A stretch of 23,318 bases of DNA from Sphingobacteriaceae bacterium UBA6709 (GTDB taxonomy: Bacteria; Bacteroidota; Bacteroidia; Sphingobacteriales; Sphingobacteriaceae): contig DKIV01000033.1 of assembly GCA_002454425.1 (NCBI GenBank), positions 1 through 23,318 on the forward strand, in the 5' to 3' direction. The notes beneath the pieces are model-generated. The model searched no databases and was not told the DNA's origin. It saw nothing but the letters and a program-made list of their open reading frames with translations. Each line of letters starts with the position of its first letter. The first letter of the stretch is position 1. The translations under genes were made by a program, and so were the position numbers. Positions 15,649-23,318 of this stretch are shown here, piece after piece.

Positions 15649-17736
15649 TTGGCAATGATGTATAGTTCTAAATTTTATATGAAATTTCCAACATTTAACA
15701 ATATGGGCGATATCATAAAAGTATCGTTGTGTATTTTCATGGCAGCTTTCATGTCCTGTAAACGTAAAAGTTTTGAAGAAAATTCTAACTCTATTTTGCA
15801 ATATTATACGGTAGAAGAGCCTGATTCACTTAAATTGAAATCTGCAACTTTTTTACTGGAGAATGTATCAAATCATAAACATCTAGATCCAGAGTCCATG
15901 GAGAGTAATGCTGATTTTTTTTCTTTTTTGGAATCATTAGGCCGACGTTATGAATTTGATAGAGATGGAAAGCTAGTTATGGGTAAAATCAAGTTTCCAG
16001 ACGAAGAATATCAAAAAGGCTTAGATAGCATAATGAGATGTAAAGGGACAGCACAAATCTATTCGTCGCCATTGTATATTCCTGACTCTTCTTCATTAAC
16101 AAAAGAATTTATTATCTCTAACATAAACGAATCTTATTGGGCGTGGAGGACATTTCCATGGGCAAAGAATGTTTCTTTTGATGTATTTAAAGAATATATT
16201 TTGCCTTACAGAGTAATTGACACTTATTGGGAGAAGGCTAGGCCATATTTTATTTATAAATATGCCGGTTTCATGAGGACTCATAAGGACAAGAGTCTAA
16301 CCGAAATCGCAGATTTAGTCAAAGACGATATTCACTTATGGTTTAAGGAAGATGGAGAGTTAACCAAAAGATGGCCTTTTATTGTTCCAATGTCTTTTCG
16401 TAATATAATAAAAGGAAGATTAGGGAACTGTTATGAGGCAACGGCATTGAGAATAACAGCAATGCGAGCTATTGGTATACCAGTCGCATTTGAGTTGATT
16501 CCGCACTGGGGAAACGTAAATTCATCTCATTTTTTTTATAAAGTTCTTGACGGGAAAGTTCTTGAATATAGAGAACTTATTGACAATAAAAATATATTTA
16601 GAGATACTAGATCCATAGTTGATGGATCTAGTTACGTAACTAAAATAGACGCTTTTCCGTCAAGTATGCAAGTTGTATTTAATAAAACTATTCCTAAGAT
16701 ATATAGAAGTTGTTTTAGCAAGCAGGATAATAGTTTGGCTATGCAGAAGACAACAGCGGATGTTATTCCTAGATTTTTTGAAAATGAAAGAATTATGGAC
16801 GTGACAAAAGAATATCTCGACGTGAGCGACGTTAGAATCCAATTAGAAAATGCTAAGGGAAATAAATACGCATATCTTTGTGTATTTGATGTACAGGGAT
16901 GGGTACCAATAGCATGGGCAAAAATAGATAACAATATTGCGATCTTTAAAGACATGGGAAAAAATATTGTTTATCTGCCAGCATTCTTCTCTGAGAATCG
17001 AATTATTCCAGCGTCTTCACCGATATTGGTTACCTCTCAAGGGCATATAAAAAAGCTGAATCCATCAAATCAATGCGTTACGATGGCGTTAGATAGAAAG
17101 TTTAGGGTTTCATCTCATAATTTCTCTAATGCTCAGGAATGTGTAGGGGCTAGATTTCAAGGATCGAATAATTTAGTAAATGGGGATTCTTCCATACTCT
17201 TTACGCTTAAAAATATAGCACTAAAAATGACCGAAATAAAAATACATAGTCAAAAGAAGTATAGGTATATAACGTTTGAATTCTCGGATTTGGCAAAAGG
17301 ATCAGTTGCAGAACTCGAATTTTGGGGAATTAGGAATGGAGAGGAACAAAAGCTAAATGGCAAATTAATAGGGAATTCCGGAGAATATGGGAGAGAAATT
17401 TCAAGAGCTTTCGACGGAAAAAGAGACACATATTTTTCAAGAGTTCAAAGACAGGAAACATTTATAGGCATGGATTTAGGAACAAAAGGCGCTACACGGC
17501 TTACGAAAATTAGGTATTGCCCCAGAAGCGATACGAATGATATTCTACCAGATGAAATATATGAGCTATTATACTTTGATGATAAATGGAAAAGTTTAGG
17601 CAAGAGAGTAGGGAAGGATTTTAAGTCATTGATTTTCAAAGGACCTAAGGGCGCTCTTTTTTGGCTGAGAAATAGATCGAAAGGTGTAGAAGAGCGAATT
17701 TTTACCTACGAAAATAGCAAACAGATTTTCTGGTAG
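15649..17736 (+). CDS. Transglutaminase-like lipoprotein with C-terminal discoidin-like domain
   Basis: The longest frame is 695 aa. A lipoprotein signal ends at FMSC37, so the real start is probably one of the ATGs at 15679 or 15703. The middle holds a transglutaminase-type core: RLGNCYEATALRITAMRAIGIPV with the putative nucleophile C261, and SSHFFY with H294. The last 180 residues or so (ELEFWG, DGKRDTYFS, FIGMDLG, YCPRSDTNDILPDEIYELLYF) match the discoidin/F5-8C-like end found in this Bacteroidota family, which usually binds sugars. It would sit on the cell surface or in the periplasm and act on proteins or glycopeptides; the substrate is unknown. It lies 95 bp before the pectate lyase gene, perhaps in one transcription unit. 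Confidence 0.75.
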   Translation: MAMMYSSKFYMKFPTFNNMGDIIKVSLCIFMAAFMSCKRKSFEENSNSILQYYTVEEPDSLKLKSATFLLENVSNHKHLDPESMESNADFFSFLESLGRRYEFDRDGKLVMGKIKFPDEEYQKGLDSIMRCKGTAQIYSSPLYIPDSSSLTKEFIISNINESYWAWRTFPWAKNVSFDVFKEYILPYRVIDTYWEKARPYFIYKYAGFMRTHKDKSLTEIADLVKDDIHLWFKEDGELTKRWPFIVPMSFRNIIKGRLGNCYEATALRITAMRAIGIPVAFELIPHWGNVNSSHFFYKVLDGKVLEYRELIDNKNIFRDTRSIVDGSSYVTKIDAFPSSMQVVFNKTIPKIYRSCFSKQDNSLAMQKTTADVIPRFFENERIMDVTKEYLDVSDVRIQLENAKGNKYAYLCVFDVQGWVPIAWAKIDNNIAIFKDMGKNIVYLPAFFSENRIIPASSPILVTSQGHIKKLNPSNQCVTMALDRKFRVSSHNFSNAQECVGARFQGSNNLVNGDSSILFTLKNIALKMTEIKIHSQKKYRYITFEFSDLAKGSVAELEFWGIRNGEEQKLNGKLIGNSGEYGREISRAFDGKRDTYFSRVQRQETFIGMDLGTKGATRLTKIRYCPRSDTNDILPDEIYELLYFDDKWKSLGKRVGKDFKSLIFKGPKGALFWLRNRSKGVEERIFTYENSKQIFW

Positions 17737-17831
17737 AAAGAGTATGTATTATAAATTTCTAAGGAAAAACAATATAACAAAGATGTAAAAAATATAAAGA
17801 AGATGATTAGCATGATGATAAAATTATAGAT

Positions 17832-19799
17832 ATGAAGTACAGAGGAAAGAACTACAAATTTATAGTCGGAAAATGGTCTCTTGCCATTGTTACAACTTTA
17901 GCTTGGATAATTCTTAGCGTAAGCCCGTCATTTGCTCAAACAGGATTGATTGGTTGGGCTACGGTTCATGATTTAGGAGTAAAGGGGACTAGCGGTGGTT
18001 CTAATGGTTCTATTGTGCGGGTTAAGTCGAAAGAAGCTCTTCAAAGATATGCCGGCGCAAAGGAGCCGTACGTAATTCTTATAGAGGGATATTTCTCTGG
18101 TTCGGGATTTATCGAGATGGAAAGCAATAAATCAATAATAGGAATAGGCTCTGGTGCTATATTCGACGGCTTTGGAATCGACGTTAAATACAAGCAAAAT
18201 ATAATAATTCGTAACATCCAGATAGAAAATGCGAAACCAGATGGTATTGCTATGCGACAATCACATCACGTATGGATTGACCATTGTGATCTGTCCTCAT
18301 GTGATGATGGCTTATTGGACTTTACGATTGGCTCCAATTATATTACGGTCTCTTGGAGTATTTTTCATGATCACGATAAGGTTTCACTAGCGAATGGCGG
18401 GTCAAGAGATTTTAAAGATATTGGGAACAACAAAATTACTTTCCATCATAACTGGTTTAAAAACACGGTTCAGCGTAATCCGCGAATTGGATACGGACAG
18501 GGACATCTGTTCAATAATCTTTATACCCAAATATCATCCTATTGCATTGGTTATCATACCGGAGCGAGTCTTCTTATTGAGAATAATTATTTCTCTCAAT
18601 CAAAGAATCCGTTAAAGCAAATGTACACATCTGATTCGACATCAGCTCACTATGCAAATGCAAAAGAAGTTGGAAATATCTTTGACAATACGATAGGAAA
18701 CACAGGAGGGACAGGATTATCGTTTGATCCGGAATTATTTTATACTTATAAATTTATCTTAGATAGCACAAAAAACGTTCCTTCAAAAGTGAAATCTATA
18801 GCAGGACTTCGGCCAAATATTGAGGATGACATAATTCCTCTATCATCTAACGGAGATATTAATGCTTCTAATATATGTGAACTTGCATGGTCTGAGATAG
18901 AAAAGGTAAATCGTTGGGAGGTATATTTCGGAAAAGATGCAGAATCATTAGTAAGACTCAAAGGATCCAGAAGATCCGTTATTAAAGGTAATTTATGCTC
19001 TAATTCTAACTATTTTTGGAAAGTTAGAGCAATTAAAGTAGATACAATAATTGAGAGTTCCCTGTTTTCATTTAGAACCGCGCCAATCAAAGCTCACAAT
19101 CCATACCCCAAGAATAATGAAGAGCATGCTAAATTGAGAGAAATAAAATCAGAGTATCACTGTGGTCCTATAGCTTTGAGATGGAATCCTAGTTTTGAAA
19201 CTGAGAAGTACAAGGTGTATATAGGCTCATCAATAAAACTAACAGAAGCAGATTTGAAAGGAGAAACAAAAGAAGCAAGATTCGATGCTAGCTCGTTAAA
19301 ATCTGGTGTAAGATATTACTGGAAGGTGGTATCGGTTTCAAAAAGTGGCTTAATTACCGAAGGGGATCTATGGAGTTTTAAATCTGATGTGTGTTATTCG
19401 CAAGCGGGTATTACAGAAGCTGAGAATATGGTGATCAATGGCAATGCCTTTGTTGAAAAACAAGATGGCAGTTGGTTTCCTGCATCTAACAATAAAGTGG
19501 TTTCTGGAGAGGCGGGTCCCGGAACGTTGAGTAGCATTTGGGCCGGCCCTAATGCCGAATGCTCAATCTCAATATCCTACTTCGATGAAAGTGATGGAGA
19601 TGGCTGGTATGGCTTCTTTATTAATGATCGTCAGGTAGATGGATGGCTGGCATCCAGCAGAAGAGATTCAACAAAGAGGCGATACATTTCTTATGTTCAA
19701 TTGCATGAAGGAGACGAACTAAGAATTGAATTTTATACAAATAAAGGAGAACTAAATCGAACAGACTCAATGGATATTAAAATACTTTCGAAATTATAG
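17832..19799 (+). CDS. Secreted polysaccharide lyase family 1 pectate lyase, multidomain
   Basis: PL1 enzymes cut polygalacturonate by beta-elimination, using Ca2+ and a catalytic Arg. The 655-aa protein has a signal peptide (cleavage near SFAQ, about residue 36), then a right-handed beta-helix (about 37-340) with HHVWIDHCDLSSCDDGLLD (145-163, Ca2+ region) and VQRNPRIGYGQGHLFNN (213-229). R215 fits the catalytic Arg; the second family Arg (PRxR in Bacillus Pel) is Gly here (G220). Two FN3-like modules follow (about 345-420 and 445-525), then a beta-rich module starting ITEAENM (about 530-655) that looks like a CBM6/35-type carbohydrate-binding domain. It is exported and suggests a plant- or soil-associated host. 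No SusC/SusD pair is nearby. Confidence 0.88.
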   Translation: MKYRGKNYKFIVGKWSLAIVTTLAWIILSVSPSFAQTGLIGWATVHDLGVKGTSGGSNGSIVRVKSKEALQRYAGAKEPYVILIEGYFSGSGFIEMESNKSIIGIGSGAIFDGFGIDVKYKQNIIIRNIQIENAKPDGIAMRQSHHVWIDHCDLSSCDDGLLDFTIGSNYITVSWSIFHDHDKVSLANGGSRDFKDIGNNKITFHHNWFKNTVQRNPRIGYGQGHLFNNLYTQISSYCIGYHTGASLLIENNYFSQSKNPLKQMYTSDSTSAHYANAKEVGNIFDNTIGNTGGTGLSFDPELFYTYKFILDSTKNVPSKVKSIAGLRPNIEDDIIPLSSNGDINASNICELAWSEIEKVNRWEVYFGKDAESLVRLKGSRRSVIKGNLCSNSNYFWKVRAIKVDTIIESSLFSFRTAPIKAHNPYPKNNEEHAKLREIKSEYHCGPIALRWNPSFETEKYKVYIGSSIKLTEADLKGETKEARFDASSLKSGVRYYWKVVSVSKSGLITEGDLWSFKSDVCYSQAGITEAENMVINGNAFVEKQDGSWFPASNNKVVSGEAGPGTLSSIWAGPNAECSISISYFDESDGDGWYGFFINDRQVDGWLASSRRDSTKRRYISYVQLHEGDELRIEFYTNKGELNRTDSMDIKILSKL

Positions 19800-20139
19800 C
19801 ATTCTTGCGAAGAATATATTGGAAAGACGATATGTCATTAGTAAATAGCTAATAAATATATCCTGCTTACAGAAGTATCAGGCATAAATAAAAACGAGCG
19901 CGTATGAGACAGTTTAATTGACCTAACTTTTATAAATTGTTATTTAATCTTATTATACTTTTATAAACAACTAACTTAAAAGATAAATGACAACTATCAT
20001 TTAGTGTTTCCATGGGATTGTATATTTAGTATCTCCATTGAAAGCCAAATCCTCCTTATTGTAATTTTTAATATCTCCTTAATGACTTTCGTTTTCTCTG
20101 AAAAACTCAGACCATATAACCCATATAATAAATAAAATA
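19800..20139. other. Intergenic stretch before the cysteine-rich lipoprotein gene
   Basis: About 340 bp, AT-rich, no gene. It contains a clean dyad, TAAATGA at 19984-19990 and TCATTTA at 19997-20003, separated by 6 bp, which could be an operator. A short hairpin at 19801-19815 after the lyase stop has no T-tract. I cannot place the promoter of the next gene with confidence. Confidence 0.45.
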
Positions 20140-20748
20140 ATGAAAAAAAACTATTTTAAGGCCTTAGCGGCATTGACCGTATCAGCCATATTTTTTGCAT
20201 TTGCTTGCAATAAGATGGAGTCGGAACCCGAAAATGGCGAAAATTCTACTGTAAAAGTTGGATCTTTAAATAGCTCCAATATTAAAGAAGCAATTGCTCA
20301 CAGTGACGCGATTATCGATGTACGCGTGACAAAGATGATCCAAGAGGAAAAGAGAATTGTAAACAAAATCGAAATTATAAACAAGAGAAAAAAGGCAACA
20401 GTTGGAGTATATTTTGCTGAATTAACTTCGAAAAAGAACATCCGTCAACAATTAGAAAATGGAGAATTAAATGGAAGTGCTTTTATAAGAGACCATAAAA
20501 GTAATGTCGTTGAAGAATTTACGCTGAATGGAGGAAAAATCGAAAGGAGAATTATCAAGAATGGACTAGGAACTCGTTCTGCTGGTGCTGAAGCAGAGTG
20601 TTCCTTCTGGACAGTGCATGAATGTGTCGCAAATGAAATTAACGGAATGAATCCTATAGATTATGGGGTGTGCCTTTTTACCGCACCAGCTTGTTATGCG
20701 CAACTTTGGGCTTCTTGCACATGGGATACATGTTTCGATGCTGGTTAA
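20140..20748 (+). CDS. Lipoprotein with six-cysteine C-terminal tail (possible bacteriocin-like protein)
   Basis: The 202-aa protein starts with a lipoprotein signal (KKNYFKALAALTVSAIFFA, lipid Cys at FAC23). Residues about 24-148 are charged and soluble-looking. The tail from about 149 is different: aromatic, Ala/Thr-rich and with Cys at 154, 162, 178, 185, 193 and 198, able to form three disulfides. This layout (long N-terminal part plus short Cys-rich end) recalls proteins annotated as bacteriocin fulvocin C-related, but I cannot confirm homology. The small membrane protein gene starts at once after its stop, so the two are coupled. Alternatives are a plain surface lipoprotein or an inhibitor. 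Confidence 0.7.
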   Translation: MKKNYFKALAALTVSAIFFAFACNKMESEPENGENSTVKVGSLNSSNIKEAIAHSDAIIDVRVTKMIQEEKRIVNKIEIINKRKKATVGVYFAELTSKKNIRQQLENGELNGSAFIRDHKSNVVEEFTLNGGKIERRIIKNGLGTRSAGAEAECSFWTVHECVANEINGMNPIDYGVCLFTAPACYAQLWASCTWDTCFDAG

Positions 20749-20772
20749 ATGTTAAATTTTAAACTAAATATC

Positions 20773-20958
20773 ATGGAAAACAAAGAGTTAATTTTGATAA
20801 TTGTCGTATTTATTTCATTTTTTTTGATAATTTATACGTTTAAGTGTATTAACAAGAATAAGTCGTTAGATAAAACTTCCAAAGTTATATTAAAAATTAT
20901 CAGTCTCTACATTCCTTTAATTGGACTATTTTCAATCAAACGAATGAAATCCAAATAA
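20773..20958 (+). CDS. Small two-helix membrane protein (possible immunity partner)
   Basis: From the ATG at 20773 the protein is 61 aa; an in-frame ATG at 20749, directly after the stop of the lipoprotein gene, would give 69 aa. It has two membrane helices (ELILIIVVFISFFLIIYTF and VILKIISLYIPLIGLFSI) joined by a basic loop and a basic end. The second helix, with IPLIGLF, resembles the small PLDc_N-type membrane domain found in some bacteriocin-immunity proteins. Its close coupling to the Cys-rich lipoprotein suggests they work together. A role in immunity is inference. Confidence 0.65.
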   Translation: MENKELILIIVVFISFFLIIYTFKCINKNKSLDKTSKVILKIISLYIPLIGLFSIKRMKSK

Positions 20959-21008
20959 ACTAATTTTTTTATATTAATAACAATTTTAACAGGGTAATAT
21001 GGTTCATT

Positions 21009-21046
21009 ATCAAAGGGTAGTATCGAGCTACTCTTTGATTTTTTTT
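21009..21046 (+). terminator. Strong intrinsic terminator
   Basis: Arms 21009-21020 and 21028-21039 form a 12-bp stem (one G-U pair) with a 7-nt loop, followed by an 8-T run. It works on the plus strand and ends the lipoprotein/two-helix unit, so the O-antigen-ligase-like gene must have its own promoter in 21047-21087 or depend on readthrough. Confidence 0.88.
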
Positions 21047-21087
21047 ATCCGTTGCTTTAATATGTCCCTATCAAGTAAACTATAGAT

Positions 21088-22920
21088 ATGGTGTCAATTA
21101 TAACGACCGACCCCATAGGAGATCGTAAGTATACGCTTCCTTATGCAATATTTCTTCTTACTATTACCTTTATTTTGGGAATGTCTTTCGTGGTTCCCGA
21201 AAGTATGCTAGATCAATTTAATTCAGGACCAAGCGTATTTTTCTGTGCAGTGACAAGCTTGAATGCATTGGGGGGCGCATTTTTCATATTATTAAAGAGA
21301 AATTTTAGATTTGACTTAAATATGCTAGATGCTGTAATTTTGACAGCGACAAGTTGGGTTTTAGTCGATCGTATATTCTCCAATTACACGGTCTATTTTT
21401 CTTTTGATATTGTGAAGTTGATATGTTTAACTTTTTTATACATATCATGTAAACATATTATTATTATTATTTATACACATACGTCTTTTCGTTTCCACAA
21501 TCATTTCTATATCATTATTCTATCCTCTACTTTTATATCTTGCCTTTTGGGTTTAGTGCAGCTCTTGGGACTGGCCTCCAGTAATAATGGATACTTCCGA
21601 ATGACTGGACAATTTAATAATCCCGCCGTTTTAGCAAATTATCTAATTGCATTGATGCCAATAAATCTTATGCTATATATGAGGTTAATTCGAACAGCTA
21701 TCAAACGAGAAATACTTAGATACATATCTCTTTTCATGTTGCTTTTTGGCTCAACGATTATTTTGTTTTCTTTCTGTAGATCGGCATGGATCGCGCTACT
21801 CGTTGCTGCTATTATTGCTTCAAACACGAAAAATGCTTGGATAAAAAATATTAGCATTAAGAATTTAATTGCCATAATTGGGCTTCTTTTTGCCCTATTT
21901 GTTTTTGTTCTATATCTAAAACCGAACTCGGCTTTGGGAAGAATAACAATATGGAAGGTTAGCGGATCCATAATCTGTCAGAATCCATTAACAGGAATTG
22001 GCTATGGTAATTTTGAGAGTCAATATCATAAGTATCAAGCGGACTATTTTTCGAGCTCTAACCGAAATAGCAGGGAAATAAACCTTTCTGGATTGGTTAA
22101 ATACCCATTTAACGAATTTTTACGGATAATTATTGAATTTGGAATAATAGGAATAATTTTGTTTATATGGTTTATAGATAGATTGTTTTCTCTTTTGGCA
22201 CTAAAAACATACTCTTTACATCAAATACAACTAAAGGATTGTTGTTTATTAGGGGTGTTCTCTATTCTTTGTAGCGGCTTTTTTTCATACCCTTTATCGA
22301 TTCTTTCTATATTAAGTATATTTTACCTTTATTTGGGAATATTATCGGGAATTCAAAGTACATCACAGAGAAGTACGTGTCGTCTTAATAGCAAATATTT
22401 TGCACATGTATATGCGCTATTTTTGTTTATTTCATCAGTCATTTTAATTTGCTATTCTATATATAAAGCACAGTTGTACGTTGAATGGAAAAGGTCTTTT
22501 ACCTCAAAAAAAATGGCTACTTTGTTGCCGAGCCTGGTAGATGACGGATCATTTATCACAGATTATTCTAACATACTTATGAATGAAAAAAAATATAAAG
22601 TGGCAAATAAACTCTTGGAGAACTATCGATACTTATTTTACACTCCTGATTTTTATAACAATCTCGGTATAACTTATCAAGAAATCGGTAATATTGATAA
22701 AGCAGAAGAAGCATTTAACGTTGCTGATAAAATGATTCCCAATCGTATTTTTAGTAAATATTTACTTGCTAAACTTTATTTTGAAACAGAACAATATCAA
22801 AAATCTTTCGAGATGTGTAGTTTGATCCTTTCCATCGGAGCCAAGAGGCCCTCTTACCATGCAGATATAATATTAGATGATGTAAAAAATATGAAAAATT
22901 TACTCATCGAACACTTGTAA
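21088..22920 (+). CDS. O-antigen ligase/Wzy-like membrane protein with C-terminal TPR
   Basis: The 610-aa protein has about 10-12 membrane helices. The large periplasmic loop carries the Wzy_C/WaaL-type signature ALGRITIWKVSG (R285) and NPLTGIGYGNFESQYHKY, as in enzymes that move lipid-linked glycans to lipid A or proteins, or polymerise them. After the last helix (about 440-460) a soluble tail has TPR-like repeats (PDFYNNLGITYQEIGNIDKAEEAF, here about 520-543), frequent in Bacteroidota members and in protein O-glycosyl ligases. No other glycan genes are nearby, so this is an isolated copy. It could modify a neighbouring exported protein, but that is inference. Its 3' end meets a minus-strand integrase remnant. 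Confidence 0.85.
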   Translation: MVSIITTDPIGDRKYTLPYAIFLLTITFILGMSFVVPESMLDQFNSGPSVFFCAVTSLNALGGAFFILLKRNFRFDLNMLDAVILTATSWVLVDRIFSNYTVYFSFDIVKLICLTFLYISCKHIIIIIYTHTSFRFHNHFYIIILSSTFISCLLGLVQLLGLASSNNGYFRMTGQFNNPAVLANYLIALMPINLMLYMRLIRTAIKREILRYISLFMLLFGSTIILFSFCRSAWIALLVAAIIASNTKNAWIKNISIKNLIAIIGLLFALFVFVLYLKPNSALGRITIWKVSGSIICQNPLTGIGYGNFESQYHKYQADYFSSSNRNSREINLSGLVKYPFNEFLRIIIEFGIIGIILFIWFIDRLFSLLALKTYSLHQIQLKDCCLLGVFSILCSGFFSYPLSILSILSIFYLYLGILSGIQSTSQRSTCRLNSKYFAHVYALFLFISSVILICYSIYKAQLYVEWKRSFTSKKMATLLPSLVDDGSFITDYSNILMNEKKYKVANKLLENYRYLFYTPDFYNNLGITYQEIGNIDKAEEAFNVADKMIPNRIFSKYLLAKLYFETEQYQKSFEMCSLILSIGAKRPSYHADIILDDVKNMKNLLIEHL

Positions 22921-23059
22921 AAAAATCAGAGAGTCTATATAGATAACCCATTGTGCGGTTTGAGTAAAAGTAAATAGATTAAAAAGGAAAGTGGGATAAA
23001 TTTCGCAAACATCTGACAGTAAGTAAATTAGTAAATTATTACCTTGAAGACTAGAAACA

Positions 23060-23280
23060 GACAGTGAGCGTTTGATCCTTGCCAAATCTAGTGTGGCTTC
23101 GGTGCTTTTTCCGCGCATCTTCTGCGTAACCTGGTTCCATTGGTCTGGAAGAATATGCCTTCGGGTACTGATTTTCACGCGGTGTCCAGATAAGGAAATG
23201 CGCAAATAAACGGGGGTAAGGCCGCTGACCAGCGCCTTGTTTTTCTTTAGGAAAAAGTTGATGTAGATATCACCAATCAT
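23060..23280 (-). pseudogene. Truncated tyrosine integrase, arm-binding N-terminus only
   Basis: From the ATG at 23280 the frame reads IYINFFLKKNKAL, PVYLRISLSGHRVKISTRR, DQWNQVTQKMRG and then ARIKRSL. This matches the arm-type domain of the integrase at 12200-13429 position by position (INF-L, PIYLRL--G-R, STR, W-Q---QRM-G). After about residue 72 the frame continues into unrelated low-complexity residues and stops at 22900; the core-binding and catalytic domains are absent. So this is a remnant of a second island integrase, lying in the same orientation as the first. Confidence 0.8.
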
Positions 23281-23318
23281 CTCTTTGAAAATTAAAAAGT
23301 TAACAATCAATTTTCGCC

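Noticed and set aside
22900..23060. The continuation of the broken integrase frame down to 22900.
   Set aside because: The residues after ARIKRSL do not resemble an integrase and overlap the end of the O-antigen-ligase-like gene.
1..23318. CRISPR arrays, rRNA genes, complete tRNA genes and reverse transcriptases.
   Set aside because: I looked for regularly spaced direct repeats, tRNA-like arms and RT motifs and saw none apart from the tRNA-Ser-like fragment at 13616-13637.

Overview
The window looks like accessory DNA from a member of the Bacteroidota, most likely a sphingobacterium/pedobacter-type organism. Reasons: a GG-leader class I lanthipeptide precursor of the Bacteroidota type, tyrosine recombinases with the Bacteroidota arm-binding N-terminus, a TAnnTTTG promoter box placed almost on a start codon, DUF1573, and lipoproteins typical of the phylum. 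No core housekeeping gene is present. Base composition changes from block to block (AT-rich at 1-5,600 and 11,400-23,000, clearly GC-richer at about 6,700-10,850), so I read the window as a mosaic of stacked genomic islands.

Layout. (1) 16-5502, minus strand: a class I lanthipeptide operon read as precursor peptide -> erythromycin-esterase-like protein -> LanC cyclase -> LanB dehydratase. A perfect 20-bp hairpin begins at the precursor stop codon. LanB stops early in its elimination domain; the rest of the cluster (transporter, protease, possibly the missing LanB end) would lie left of the window. (2) 5503-7060: scrap DNA with a 22-bp AT palindrome, one member of an inverted pair of decayed sequence (its partner is at about 14.1 kb), the 3' end of an EcoRII-like restriction endonuclease gene cut by the right end of an IS3-family element, and a long inverted repeat. 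(3) 7061-10825: radC-like gene, then convergent to it a three-gene operon (two uncharacterised helical proteins and a HEPN protein). (4) 10950-13660: XRE regulator, uracil-DNA-glycosylase-like protein, tyrosine integrase, GGGACC repeats, a terminator and a short stretch resembling the 3' end of a tRNA-Ser, i.e. an island end. (5) 13664-14373: no intact gene; decayed repeat. (6) 14374-19799, plus strand: secreted proteins (DUF1573 lipoprotein, an unknown exported protein, a transglutaminase-like/discoidin lipoprotein, a PL1 pectate lyase with FN3-like and carbohydrate-binding-like C-terminal domains). (7) 20140-22920, plus strand: a lipoprotein with a six-cysteine tail, a tiny two-helix membrane protein, a strong terminator, and an O-antigen-ligase-like membrane protein with a TPR tail. 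(8) 23060-23280: broken N-terminus of a second integrase related to the one at 12.2-13.4 kb.

How the genes may work together. In block 1 LanB and LanC would dehydrate and cyclise the 41-residue core after its GG leader; the exported esterase-like protein could modify the peptide or protect the host, but this is inference. Block 3 plus the XRE/UDG-like genes has the look of a mobile defence or stress module of unknown mechanism. Block 7 could be a ribosomally made, cysteine-rich secreted toxin with a membrane-bound partner, separate from the lanthipeptide. The best candidates for something undescribed are the precursor/esterase/LanC/short-LanB operon, the three-gene HEPN operon, and the cysteine-rich lipoprotein/two-helix pair.
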